Assembly: GCA_002345145.1 (NCBI GenBank)
Contig: DDVC01000007.1
Coordinates: 7,625-28,647 of the forward strand
Direction of reading: 5' to 3'
Length of the DNA stretch: 21,023 nucleotides
DNA from: Bacteroidetes bacterium UBA2322
GTDB lineage: Bacteria > Bacteroidota > Bacteroidia > Chitinophagales > UBA2359
In this document: piece after piece, positions 1 to 7,732 of the stretch
Numbering within the stretch: position 1 is the stretch's first letter
Layout of the letters: the number at the start of each line of letters is the position of its first letter
Notes under the pieces: model-generated
Told to the model about the DNA's origin: nothing
Databases searched by the model: none
Seen by the model: the letters and a program-made list of their open reading frames with translations, nothing else
Program-made: the position numbers and the translations under genes

Positions 1-26
1 TAGAGACGCACGGCCGTGCGTCTCTA
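1..26. repeat. 26-bp perfect palindrome (REP-like)
   Basis: The left arm TAGAGACGCACGG (1-13) is the exact reverse complement of the right arm CCGTGCGTCTCTA (14-26), with no spacer. It may extend beyond the window edge, since base 27 is C and would need a G before base 1. It lies 17 nt beyond the stop codon of the leftward trhA-like gene. Transcribed, it would form a strong GC-rich hairpin. Its position and form suggest a dispersed intergenic palindromic repeat or a transcript 3'-end stabiliser. No second copy was seen in this window, so the repeat status is inferred. Confidence 0.75.
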
Positions 27-43
27 CATTTTTCACTCACCAC

Positions 44-700
44 TCATACCGCCGGTGGTAGGACAAAAAACAAAACAGAAAGGTAGTGCAAGAATGCTCC
101 TGTCATTACAAACAGATGCCAGATGGCGTGGTTATATTTAATGGTTTTTGATTCGTAAAAATAAACGCCTACCATGTATGCCGCACCGCCGGCTACTAAC
201 AAAGCTAAACCGCCGGCATGTATGCAACGTATCATGGGCTTTACAAACAGCAACGAAATAAAACCCATAGCCACATACATAAAGGTATCAATGGCTCCTA
301 ATTTATCAAAATGATGGCGGAACACTATTTTATAGGTAATACCCAAAGCAGCTATTACCCAAATCAATACCAAAATAAGTATGCCCCAGTCGGAACGGAG
401 GTTGTTTAGGGCAAACGGGGTGTAGGTGCCTGCTATGAGCAGGTATATGGCTAAATGGTCTAAAAGGCGCATACGTTTTTTTAGCTGTAGTCGCTGCACC
501 CAATGGTAGAGGGTAGAAGTAAGGAATGTAAAAAACATGCACAGCCCAAAAATGAGCATGCCTATAAGGAGGTAGCTGTCGCTATATACAATACCTTTTT
601 GTATCAATGTGGCTATGCCTATTAAACTCAGCGCTGCGCTTACTCCGTGGGTAAGGTAATTAAGTCGTTCTTCGGTGGGGTGGTAATTAGGGATACGCAT
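44..700 (-). CDS. trhA: TrhA / hemolysin III family (PAQR-like) membrane protein
   Basis: This 218-residue integral membrane protein has about seven hydrophobic segments and belongs to the PAQR/hemolysin III (YqfA/TrhA) family. Members are linked to membrane-fluidity homeostasis or suspected ceramidase-like hydrolysis. The family metal-site residues are visible: an N-terminal EERLNYLTHG with His18, an SxxxH motif (Ser62-His66, STLYH), Asp81-His82, and a C-terminal HxxxH (His191, His195 in HAIWHLF). Length and residue order match the family. The ATG at 698-700 gives the expected short cytosolic N-terminus. It lies 40 nt downstream of the TPR membrane protein on the same strand, so co-transcription is likely, and no separate promoter box was seen. 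The 26-bp palindrome follows its stop. Family assignment is strong. Bacterial biochemical function is only partly established, and the old name hemolysin should not be read as a toxin activity. Confidence 0.9.
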   Translation of the reverse strand: MRIPNYHPTEERLNYLTHGVSAALSLIGIATLIQKGIVYSDSYLLIGMLIFGLCMFFTFLTSTLYHWVQRLQLKKRMRLLDHLAIYLLIAGTYTPFALNNLRSDWGILILVLIWVIAALGITYKIVFRHHFDKLGAIDTFMYVAMGFISLLFVKPMIRCIHAGGLALLVAGGAAYMVGVYFYESKTIKYNHAIWHLFVMTGAFLHYLSVLFFVLPPAV

Positions 701-740
701 AACGAGTTGGGTGGGGTGATACGAAAAAAAGCATGAGGGT

Positions 741-2810
741 TTATTTCATATTGGGGTCGAGCATGAGGGCTTTTTCGCGGTATTTTCGGGCATTGAGGGT
801 ATCGCCCATTTGTTGGTAGGTGATGCTTACGTTCATGGTAGTACGGGCATTGTTGGCATCGTTTTTAAGGGCTCTCAAACCCATTTCCAGCGCTTTTTGG
901 TAGTTGCCTTTTAGTCCGTAGGCAGTGGTAATATCTTGCAGGGCAAGCGGGTCTTTATCATCTATGGATAAGGCTTTTTCAAAATAGAAAATAGAGCGGT
1001 CAAGGTCGTTCTTTTTTCTGCCATAAACCTTACCTGCTACATTAAACGGCGTTGTAGTAGATGGGTTAAGCGGTATCCACTTATTTTCAATAAAGCTGAG
1101 CAGTTTATCCACGTTTTTGGGGTCGGTTTCGGCATCTGCCATCATGGCTAAGTTTTGGGTTACTTGTGCATGGTCGGGATTTTTTTCTACCAGTGGCAGG
1201 TAGTCGCGCAGCATTTTATCGTAATCGTTATTTAGCTCATAGTGGGCATTACCTCGGAGCAAAAGGGCATTGGCGTTTTGGGGGTAAATCTCTAAGGCTT
1301 TGTCTAAGTACTTAATTCCTTGTATGAGCATGGAGGCGCGGTCGGGGTTAGCTTTTTGTAGTTTTGCGGCTTTTTCTACCAGTGTACCGCCGGCAGAGGT
1401 ATTCACCTTAGTACTGTTTGGCGAGTTGTTTACATCGGTTAAAAACAAGGTTTCGTTGTTGTACCAAGCCGGAAGCCTTGCTAAGGTTCTTACGGAGTAC
1501 AAACCAAGTAAAGCGGCAAACACATACAGTACTATCTTTTCGGTTTTGACCGATTTTACCCAATCGGGTAGTTTTTGGGTGAGCAACCATGCCACTATGA
1601 GGCAAAACCCGATGGAGGGAATATACATAAAACGGTCGTTCATAAACGTACCAATGGGGAACACCAAATTAGAAACAATAGAAAAACTGAGGAGGTAAAC
1701 CCAAATGCCAAAAGCCGGTACTTGTTTTTTTACCATTCCCCAAAGTGCATAAACGCCCAATATGCCATATAATATGAGCGAAACAAAAGCGCGGGGGTCG
1801 CTCCAACTTATAATAGGTATCTGCTTGGGGTAGTAATCATGGGTAAGGGTAAGCGGAAAAAACAGGAGTTTAATATACAGCCCAAGTGTGTAAAAAATGG
1901 TGGCAAATTTATCGGGTATTGAGGCGCCAAGGAAAGGGTCGTTGAGCAATTCATCTACCACTACTTTTCCGCTCCCGATAGAATACCCTACTACCGACTG
2001 CCTAATGACCAAAAATATAACGGTTGATAACAGCAGCGGTGCGCTAAGCAAGAGGTATTGCCGCATGGTGGTTTTGGTAAAAAAGAACAGCATGAGCGGA
2101 ATGATAGCTACAAAGGTAATGGCGCTCTCTTTTGACATGAGCGCCCCAAAAAATGCTATAAACACCGCCAACAACCATTTCCCCGATGTCTGCATATCGG
2201 GTGTATCTACAAATTTAAGGGCATAATACATGGTAAGCAGCACGCCCAGCGATTCTAAAATTTCGATGCGCCCTTTAATGTTGGCTACTACCTCCACGTG
2301 CAGTGGGTGAGCAATATACAAGGCAGTGGCAATAAAGGGCAGGGTGAGATACCAGGGCGTGGTATCTTTGGGAGGGAGCAACCTAAATAAAACCCGATAT
2401 AAAACCAACCCCACCAAACAATAGAGCAGGATATTGATAAAATGGCTAATGCCCGGTTTTTGCCCCCATATACCTATCTCTATGGCGTAGGTGATGATGC
2501 CTAAGGGTCGGTAACGTCCGCCTTCGAGGAGGTCTTTTTTTTGCCCCCAAAAACCAACTAAACTTTCTTGTTTCAGCAAATCGGGAATACCGGCAAAACC
2601 GCGCTTGGTAAAAGCATTGTCTTCTATATACAATTTATCATCAAGAGCGTACTGAAATGATGCGGTGTAAATGTATAATAGGAAACCCAACCCAAATAAA
2701 GCCAATAAAGGGGTGGTTTGCAAATGCCAAAAGCGTTTTTGCGGCGCTGTTTTTTTTGGCTTTTGTGGTGTGGGTGTTTTGCTCGTTTCTTTGTTGGTGG
2801 TGGGTTTCAT
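741..2810 (-). CDS. Multi-pass membrane protein with C-terminal TPRs (TMTC/DUF1736-like, GT-C fold)
   Basis: This 689-residue protein has a Lys/Pro/Thr-rich cytosolic tail (1-28), a first membrane helix (about 32-51), then many hydrophobic segments to about residue 455, and tetratricopeptide repeats from about 480 to the end. The Asp57-Asp58 pair in YALDDKLYI after the first helix and the later HPLHVEVVANIKGR (from His168) are hallmarks of GT-C glycosyltransferases of the PMT/TMTC type, where an acidic loop-1 residue serves catalysis. GGRYRPL (97-103) also fits. The likely role is transfer of a lipid-linked sugar to exported proteins, with the TPRs binding partners; the acceptor is unknown. 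The ATG at 2808-2810 is followed by a plausible export topology. A TATTTTTG -7 box (2866-2873, minus strand) lies 56 nt upstream. It is first in a probable operon with the trhA-like gene. It could instead be an uncharacterised GT-C relative without enzyme activity. Confidence 0.8.
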   Translation of the reverse strand: MKPTTNKETSKTPTPQKPKKTAPQKRFWHLQTTPLLALFGLGFLLYIYTASFQYALDDKLYIEDNAFTKRGFAGIPDLLKQESLVGFWGQKKDLLEGGRYRPLGIITYAIEIGIWGQKPGISHFINILLYCLVGLVLYRVLFRLLPPKDTTPWYLTLPFIATALYIAHPLHVEVVANIKGRIEILESLGVLLTMYYALKFVDTPDMQTSGKWLLAVFIAFFGALMSKESAITFVAIIPLMLFFFTKTTMRQYLLLSAPLLLSTVIFLVIRQSVVGYSIGSGKVVVDELLNDPFLGASIPDKFATIFYTLGLYIKLLFFPLTLTHDYYPKQIPIISWSDPRAFVSLILYGILGVYALWGMVKKQVPAFGIWVYLLSFSIVSNLVFPIGTFMNDRFMYIPSIGFCLIVAWLLTQKLPDWVKSVKTEKIVLYVFAALLGLYSVRTLARLPAWYNNETLFLTDVNNSPNSTKVNTSAGGTLVEKAAKLQKANPDRASMLIQGIKYLDKALEIYPQNANALLLRGNAHYELNNDYDKMLRDYLPLVEKNPDHAQVTQNLAMMADAETDPKNVDKLLSFIENKWIPLNPSTTTPFNVAGKVYGRKKNDLDRSIFYFEKALSIDDKDPLALQDITTAYGLKGNYQKALEMGLRALKNDANNARTTMNVSITYQQMGDTLNARKYREKALMLDPNMK

Positions 2811-2865
2811 AATTTGACAAGGAGTGGTAAAGTGGGCAATTATTAGAACATCGGTTTATTGCGTG

Positions 2866-2873
2866 CAAAAATA
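2866..2873 (-). promoter_or_regulatory. Putative -7 box (TATTTTTG) for the TPR membrane protein
   Basis: The plus-strand CAAAAATA reads TATTTTTG on the minus strand, a full match to the Bacteroidota -7 consensus TAnnTTTG. It is 55 nt from the start codon at 2810. No clear TTTG -33 element is present at the right spacing; that position is occupied by the GGTAAA array. It is a moderate call because such boxes occur by chance in AT-rich DNA. Confidence 0.4.
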
Positions 2874-2875
2874 AG

Positions 2876-2916
2876 GGGTAAATTTGGTAAAGGGGTAACT
2901 GTGGTAAACTTTTACC
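2876..2916. repeat. GGTAAA tandem array with inverted terminus
   Basis: GGTAA(A/C) occurs four times at 8-9-nt spacing (starts 2877, 2886, 2894, 2903). The last copy forms a perfect inverted repeat with TTTACC (GGTAAA-CT-TTTACC, 2903-2916). A further isolated GGTAAA is at 2826. The array covers the -33 position relative to the putative leftward promoter, as an operator or activator site would. It could also be simple slippage sequence. Confidence 0.5.
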
Positions 2917-3021
2917 TTTTAAAATGTTATTCAACCGGCAGTTAAGCCCTGTTTATACCAGATAGCGGTGTTTACACTATACAAATATGCTTTACTTAAC
3001 CGGATTTGATGGGTTGTTAGC

Positions 3022-3039
3022 TATAATTTTAAAATTATA
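3022..3039. repeat. 18-bp perfect AT-rich palindrome
   Basis: TATAATTTT (3022-3030) is followed directly by its reverse complement AAAATTATA (3031-3039). It lies midway between the divergent genes, about 140 nt upstream of the start at 3179. It could be a binding site for a dimeric regulator. Being pure A/T, it could also be chance. Confidence 0.5.
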
Positions 3040-3131
3040 AGTGATGAAATTTCAGTTGTGATTTGGTAGCCATTTGCTATCAGTAGCGTTCATCATTCAA
3101 TTTTAACATAGCCTTAACTTAGGTTTAACGC

Positions 3132-3147
3132 GTTGGTTACAACCAAC
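3132..3147. promoter_or_regulatory. Inverted repeat GTTGGTT-AC-AACCAAC at the promoter of the T9SS gene
   Basis: The perfect 7-bp arms GTTGGTT and AACCAAC are separated by AC and end 3 nt before the TACTTTTG box at 3151. The repeat covers the only TTG that could act as the -33 element (3133-3135). That placement is what an operator competing with RNA polymerase would have. The cognate regulator is not in the window. Confidence 0.5.
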
Positions 3148-3150
3148 AAA

Positions 3151-3158
3151 TACTTTTG
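3151..3158 (+). promoter_or_regulatory. -7 promoter box TACTTTTG for the T9SS protein gene
   Basis: This is an exact TAnnTTTG match 20 nt before the ATG at 3179, identical to the box ahead of the M23 gene. The candidate -33 TTG at 3133 is only 15 nt away, shorter than the 18-20 nt seen at the other two promoters here. The promoter may therefore be weak or activator-dependent. Confidence 0.5.
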
Positions 3159-3178
3159 TGAAAAATTTGTAACCAATT

Positions 3179-6100
3179 ATGAAAAAATTACTCGCCATTA
3201 CCGTTTTATGGTTGCTGTGCCTTAACATGTATGCGCAAACCACCCTTGCATTTTGGGATTTCAACTCCAACCCCTCAGATGCAAACACAGGAACCGGTAC
3301 ACTGCTTGCTGCTACCGGAAGCGGCACATTGTCGTTGGTAGGAACTACCACCTCATCTGGTTTTAATGCCGGACATCCCGATGACCCTAATTCGGGCGAC
3401 AACTCGGGCTGGCAAACTACGGGTTACCCGACACAAAGTACAGCACCTAAAACCTCAGGTATTCAAATAGCCGTTAGTACTGTTGGTTATTCGGGTATAA
3501 AAATTGATTTTAAACAACGCCTGAGCAATACGGCTGCCAATACCTGGGTTTTGCAATACAGTTTAGATGTTACAGCAACTACGCCTGTTTGGACAGACGC
3601 TCAAACATATACCTTTACCCCGGCGGCATCGGGCACGGGCGATACTTGGTACAGCCGGAGTTACGATTTTTCGGCTATAACCGGATTGAATAATAATGCC
3701 AACGCCGCATTTAGAGTTGTATCAGATTTTGGAAACGCCACACAATACCTGGCTGCGCGTTCTACCAGTACCTATGGCACCACCGGCACTTCGCGTTTTG
3801 ACCTTATCCACATTACCGATACGCCGCCTGCTGTGCCATATACCCTTCAGTTTGAAAAGGCAGACCAAACCGTAAGCGAGGCTGCCGGTACTGTGCAGGT
3901 AAACCTTAGAGTGGCTACTGTGGGCAATGTAGCCGGAAGTATAAACTTATTGATTGCTTCTTATTCCACCGCTGCTAATCCTGCCGATTATATCATCATT
4001 GGGTCAACTACCATATCGGTACCTACTTCATTAGCGCTCAACAACCTAATACCGGTTACTTTTTTCATAAATGATGATGCGCTTGACGAAGCCGATGAAT
4101 TCATCATTTGCAAATTAGGTAATGCTGCCAACGTAAACTTTGCTCCTACGGCACAACATACCTTATATATACGCGATAACGACCGCAATTTACCCCAACC
4201 TACCGACCAAGTTGCGCTGAGCCTTCTGGCAAGTTTTAACAATGGCGCTCCGGCTAATAACTCAGCCGAAATTTGTGCTCACGACCCCAATACTCAACGT
4301 TTGTTTATTGCCAACAGTGTCGGGTCAAAATTGGATATTATTAATTTTGCAAACCCTGCCTCGCCTGTGTTAATCAACTCTATTGATATTACCCCTTATG
4401 GAGCCATTAACAGTGTAGCGGTTAAAAACGGCATTGTTGCCTTAGCCATAGAAGACGGTATTAACAAACAAAACCCTGGTAAGGTAGTATTTGTAAATAC
4501 CAACGGAGATTTTATCAGTCAGGTAAGCGTAGGCGCTATGCCCGATATGGTGGTGTTTAACCACGCCGGAACCCGCGTACTCACTGCCAACGAAGGTGAA
4601 CCAAACGATACCTACACACATGACCCCGAAGGCTCGGTGAGTGTAATTGACATTTCGGGTGGTGTGACTACGGTTACAAACGCTAATGTAACCAACATCG
4701 GGTTTACCTCCTACAACGGACAGGAAGCCCTGCTGCGGTCGCAAGGTATCCGTATTTATGGACCCGGCGCATCGGCAGCCCAAGATTTTGAACCCGAATA
4801 CATTACCATTTCTGACAACGATACCCGCGCATGGGTTACCCTGCAAGAAAATAACGCTTTAGTTGAAATAGACCTTACCAACAATACCATTGTAAAGCTG
4901 ATTCCCTTGGGTTACAAAGACCATAACCTATTGAGCAACGGCATAGATGCTTCTGATGTAACCTCTGATGTAAACATTTCTAATTTCCCGATAAAAGGCA
5001 TGTACCTGCCCGATGCTATGGCAAGTTTTACCATAGCCGGCAACCAATACCTTATAACAGCCAACGAGGGCGATGCCAGAGCTTATACCGGTTTTAATGA
5101 AGAAACTACCATTGGAGCGGGTAGTTATGTACTTGACCCGGCTGTTTTTCCTAATGCTGCCGATATTAAAAACAATTTTGTATTGGGCAGGCTAAAAGCT
5201 ACTACCGCCTTGGGAGATGCCGACAACAACGGTTTGTACGAAGAAATTTATGTGTATGGCGCTCGGTCTTTTTCTGTTTGGAATGCTTCAACCGGCACCT
5301 TAGTATATGATAGCGGCGATGAATTAGAACGCATTACCGCCAATCACCCCATTTACAGCAATTTGTTTAATGCCAGCAACGGCGCTGCCATAGCAAAAAA
5401 GAACCGAAGCGATGATAAAGGTCCTGAACCCGAAGGCGTAGCCATTTCAGTTATAAACGGCAGAACCTATGCTTTTGTGGCATTGGAGCGCATTGGCGGG
5501 GTAATGGTATTTGACGTAACTAATCCGGCTGCTCCCCAATATGTAACTTATGCCAACAACCGAGGTCCCGACCGAGGAGCAGAGGGTATTATTGTAATAC
5601 CTGCCGCTGATAGCCCCAATGGCAATGCTTTGGTAATTCTTGCTAATGAAACCAGCAGCACCCTTAGCATATTCCAAATTAACCCCTGCACTGCCAACCC
5701 CGTTTACCTTACCGAAACTGCCTGCGAAACCTATACTTTAAACGGTGTTACTTACGATGAATCGGGCATGTATGAGCAAGATACCGTTACTCCTGAAGGT
5801 TGCAACCAAAAAATATACCTTACCCTTACCATTTACGAGCCCGTTACTGCCGATGCCGGCGAAGACAAAATTACCTGCCAAGCTAATTCGGTTACTATGA
5901 CACCCACTGCCCCCACTACGGGTGGCGGCGAATGGACAGGCGGCGCCGGTGTTTGGGACGGTAATGTTTATACACCCGATGAATCGGAATTTGGCACAAC
6001 CATCACCGTAACATGGACAGTAACCAACGGGCTTTGCCAAGAATCTGATGATGCTTTGATTACCATAAGCAATACGCCCCCCAATGCCCAGATTAACGCC

Positions 6101-7513
6101 ACCAACGGCGGGGTAATAGATTGCAACAATACCTCAGTTACCCTAACTGCATCGGGAGGGTTAAGCTACATTTGGGACGACAACAGTATCCATCCCGTGC
6201 AAACTGTTGCTGCCGGTGGAGAATACGCCGTAACAGTAACCGATGCAGCCGGCTGTACAGCCGAAACAAACATAAACGTTTCAGAAATTCCTTTTCCCGA
6301 GTTTACCCTTAACGGAACTACTAATACTTGTATAGGCGGAATTATAGGATTGATAGCTACCGGAGGCAACCAATACCAATGGAGCGGTACTAATGGTTTC
6401 AGCGGTACAAGCGCTAATATCACCCGAAACAATGCCAACCTAACCATGAGTGGCACATATACCGTAACCATTACCAACAATAACTGCGTAATTGTGCTGA
6501 GCAAAGTAGTAACAGTAAATGCCTTACCTGTGGCTACCATTACCGGCGCTAATTCGGTATGCTCGGGTGGCACCATAGCTTTATCTGTGCCAGCCGGCGC
6601 TGTGTCTTATGCTTGGACTGGTCCGGGTGGGTTTACTGCCAATACCGCCGCTATAAACCGCACCGGAGCTACTACACTCATGTCGGGCAATTATGCCGTT
6701 ACGGTTACCGGCGCCGGTGGCTGTACTGCATCGGGCGTAAAAACAGTTACTATAACCGCTCCTACCACTGCCACTATCACCGGTGCTACTTCGTTTTGTG
6801 CCAACAGTACCATTACGCTCACGGCTACTACTGCCGGTGTAGGCTATAACTGGAGCGGACCGGGTGGCTACACCCAAACCGGCGCTACCCTTAGCAGAGC
6901 AAATGCTACTGCTGCCATGGCAGGCACCTACACCGTAACTGTAACCACCGCAGCAGGCTGTATAGCTACCGCAAGCCGCACCATCAGCGTATCTGCCGCA
7001 CCCACTGCCGCTGTTACCAATAACAGCAATTGCACCCGAGTTTGGCTCATTGCTTCAGGCGGCAACAGCTATGCATGGAGCGGTCCAAACGGATACACCA
7101 CTACCGGCACAACAGTACTGCGCAATCCTGCCACACCTGCCATGTTTGGCGCTTATACCGTAACTGTAACCGGAAACGGTGGTTGTACGGCTACGGCAAA
7201 TGTTACTGTTTTGCCTTGCGGAGCAGGTAAAAGCGGGGAGGAAATAACCACAGAAACGGTTACTGCATACCCTAATCCATCAAAAGGTTTAACCACTTTA
7301 CTTTTTACGGTTAATGCAGATGAACCGGTAAAACTCTTGGTTTACAATGCAGAGGGTAGAGAGGTTGCCGTGTTGTTTAACGGTTTTGCCCAAGCCAATA
7401 CTGCTTATTCATTGCCTTTTGATATGACTAACCTGCCGGCGGGCAACTATTACGCGGTATTAAACAGAGCCAATGGAAGTAGCGAACAATTGCCCTTGCT
7501 GTTAGTGAAATAA
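3179..7513 (+). CDS. T9SS-exported choice-of-anchor I protein with Calx-beta and Ig-like repeats
   Basis: This is a secreted 1444-residue protein. Residues 1-20 are a Sec signal peptide (MKKLLAITV, cleavage likely after YAQ). A beta-sandwich of unknown type follows (about 21-215), then a Calx-beta-like domain (about 219-333, with a ND-DALDEADEF acidic stretch). A choice-of-anchor I beta-propeller region (about 340-833) carries TANEGEPNDTYT, NEGDAR and RGAEGI motifs. Two short cysteine-bearing adhesin-type segments (about 834-965) come next, then five Ig/PKD-like repeats of about 70-79 residues (969-1348), and finally a type A T9SS sorting domain (about 1358-1444: AYPNPSKG, then NLPAGNYYAVL and LLLVK). 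It is probably exported by T9SS and anchored at or released from the cell surface. The propeller family is sometimes annotated as alkaline-phosphatase-like, but no catalytic site is evident. It has its own promoter box and terminator, so it is monocistronic. Adhesion is inferred. Confidence 0.9.
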   Translation: MKKLLAITVLWLLCLNMYAQTTLAFWDFNSNPSDANTGTGTLLAATGSGTLSLVGTTTSSGFNAGHPDDPNSGDNSGWQTTGYPTQSTAPKTSGIQIAVSTVGYSGIKIDFKQRLSNTAANTWVLQYSLDVTATTPVWTDAQTYTFTPAASGTGDTWYSRSYDFSAITGLNNNANAAFRVVSDFGNATQYLAARSTSTYGTTGTSRFDLIHITDTPPAVPYTLQFEKADQTVSEAAGTVQVNLRVATVGNVAGSINLLIASYSTAANPADYIIIGSTTISVPTSLALNNLIPVTFFINDDALDEADEFIICKLGNAANVNFAPTAQHTLYIRDNDRNLPQPTDQVALSLLASFNNGAPANNSAEICAHDPNTQRLFIANSVGSKLDIINFANPASPVLINSIDITPYGAINSVAVKNGIVALAIEDGINKQNPGKVVFVNTNGDFISQVSVGAMPDMVVFNHAGTRVLTANEGEPNDTYTHDPEGSVSVIDISGGVTTVTNANVTNIGFTSYNGQEALLRSQGIRIYGPGASAAQDFEPEYITISDNDTRAWVTLQENNALVEIDLTNNTIVKLIPLGYKDHNLLSNGIDASDVTSDVNISNFPIKGMYLPDAMASFTIAGNQYLITANEGDARAYTGFNEETTIGAGSYVLDPAVFPNAADIKNNFVLGRLKATTALGDADNNGLYEEIYVYGARSFSVWNASTGTLVYDSGDELERITANHPIYSNLFNASNGAAIAKKNRSDDKGPEPEGVAISVINGRTYAFVALERIGGVMVFDVTNPAAPQYVTYANNRGPDRGAEGIIVIPAADSPNGNALVILANETSSTLSIFQINPCTANPVYLTETACETYTLNGVTYDESGMYEQDTVTPEGCNQKIYLTLTIYEPVTADAGEDKITCQANSVTMTPTAPTTGGGEWTGGAGVWDGNVYTPDESEFGTTITVTWTVTNGLCQESDDALITISNTPPNAQINATNGGVIDCNNTSVTLTASGGLSYIWDDNSIHPVQTVAAGGEYAVTVTDAAGCTAETNINVSEIPFPEFTLNGTTNTCIGGIIGLIATGGNQYQWSGTNGFSGTSANITRNNANLTMSGTYTVTITNNNCVIVLSKVVTVNALPVATITGANSVCSGGTIALSVPAGAVSYAWTGPGGFTANTAAINRTGATTLMSGNYAVTVTGAGGCTASGVKTVTITAPTTATITGATSFCANSTITLTATTAGVGYNWSGPGGYTQTGATLSRANATAAMAGTYTVTVTTAAGCIATASRTISVSAAPTAAVTNNSNCTRVWLIASGGNSYAWSGPNGYTTTGTTVLRNPATPAMFGAYTVTVTGNGGCTATANVTVLPCGAGKSGEEITTETVTAYPNPSKGLTTLLFTVNADEPVKLLVYNAEGREVAVLFNGFAQANTAYSLPFDMTNLPAGNYYAVLNRANGSSEQLPLLLVK
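6083..7222 (+). repeat. Five tandem Ig-like repeat modules within the T9SS protein
   Basis: The modules begin near residues 969, 1042, 1117, 1195 and 1274. Each has a central aromatic motif of the form Y-x-W-(S/T)-G-P-x-G-(Y/F) (degenerate in the first), followed by a (S/A)G-x-YxVTVT strand and a GGC(T)A turn. The last four are more alike than the first, which suggests internal duplication. At DNA level the copies have diverged and are not perfect repeats. Confidence 0.8.
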
Positions 7514-7541
7514 CCTTTTTACTGCTTACCTAACTGTATGT

Positions 7542-7582
7542 AACACCCCAACCGAAGTCCTATTTGGTTGGGGTGTTTTTTT
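7542..7582 (+). terminator. Rho-independent terminator after the T9SS protein gene
   Basis: A perfect 12-bp stem, AACACCCCAACC (7542-7553) with GGTTGGGGTGTT (7566-7577), has a 12-nt loop and runs into a T7 tract (7576-7582). It starts 28 nt after the stop codon. It is oriented for the rightward gene. On the opposite strand only a short T run would follow, and no leftward gene ends here. Confidence 0.93.
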
Positions 7583-7664
7583 GATGATGATTGGTCATAA
7601 AGAAATAGAACCGGTTAAAAAAGTGTCATTTTTTGGGTGCAATACAAACAGACTTAATCCGATG

Positions 7665-7696
7665 TTTGCATAGAAATGGAAAAATGCCTACTTTTG
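7665..7696 (+). promoter_or_regulatory. Promoter for the M23 peptidase gene (TTTG-20 nt-TACTTTTG)
   Basis: A -33 TTTG (7665-7668) and a -7 TACTTTTG (7689-7696) are separated by 20 nt, matching the Bacteroidota housekeeping consensus in both elements. The -7 box ends 36 nt before the TTG start at 7733, a short leader like those of the other genes here. It follows the terminator of the preceding gene, so the M23 gene is separately transcribed. Confidence 0.65.
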
Positions 7697-7732
7697 GGCT
7701 CTAAACCGATTGTGCAGTAAAAAACAAACGTT

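Larger units (their letters stand above)
2811..3178. other. Divergent intergenic region, 368 bp
   Basis: This is the shared upstream region of the leftward TPR membrane protein and the rightward T9SS protein. No credible gene lies in it. It holds a GGTAAA tandem array, an 18-bp AT palindrome, a 7-bp inverted repeat at the right-hand promoter, and -7 type boxes facing both genes, all listed separately. The short open frames that enter it overlap the real genes out of frame and have low-complexity composition. Confidence 0.8.

Noticed and set aside
1300..2226. Plus-strand frames opposite the TPR membrane protein
   Set aside because: They are antisense shadows of a gene with clear membrane and TPR signatures and carry no recognisable motifs.
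2641..2934. 97-codon minus-strand frame overlapping the start of the TPR membrane protein
   Set aside because: It is out of frame with a well-supported gene over most of its length, and its composition (His/Asn/Thr runs) is that of a shadow frame.
6166..6877. Long antisense and alternative frames in the Ig-repeat section of the T9SS protein
   Set aside because: These are by-products of a repetitive Thr/Gly/Ala-rich coding sequence; the sense frame has clear domain structure from signal peptide to sorting domain.
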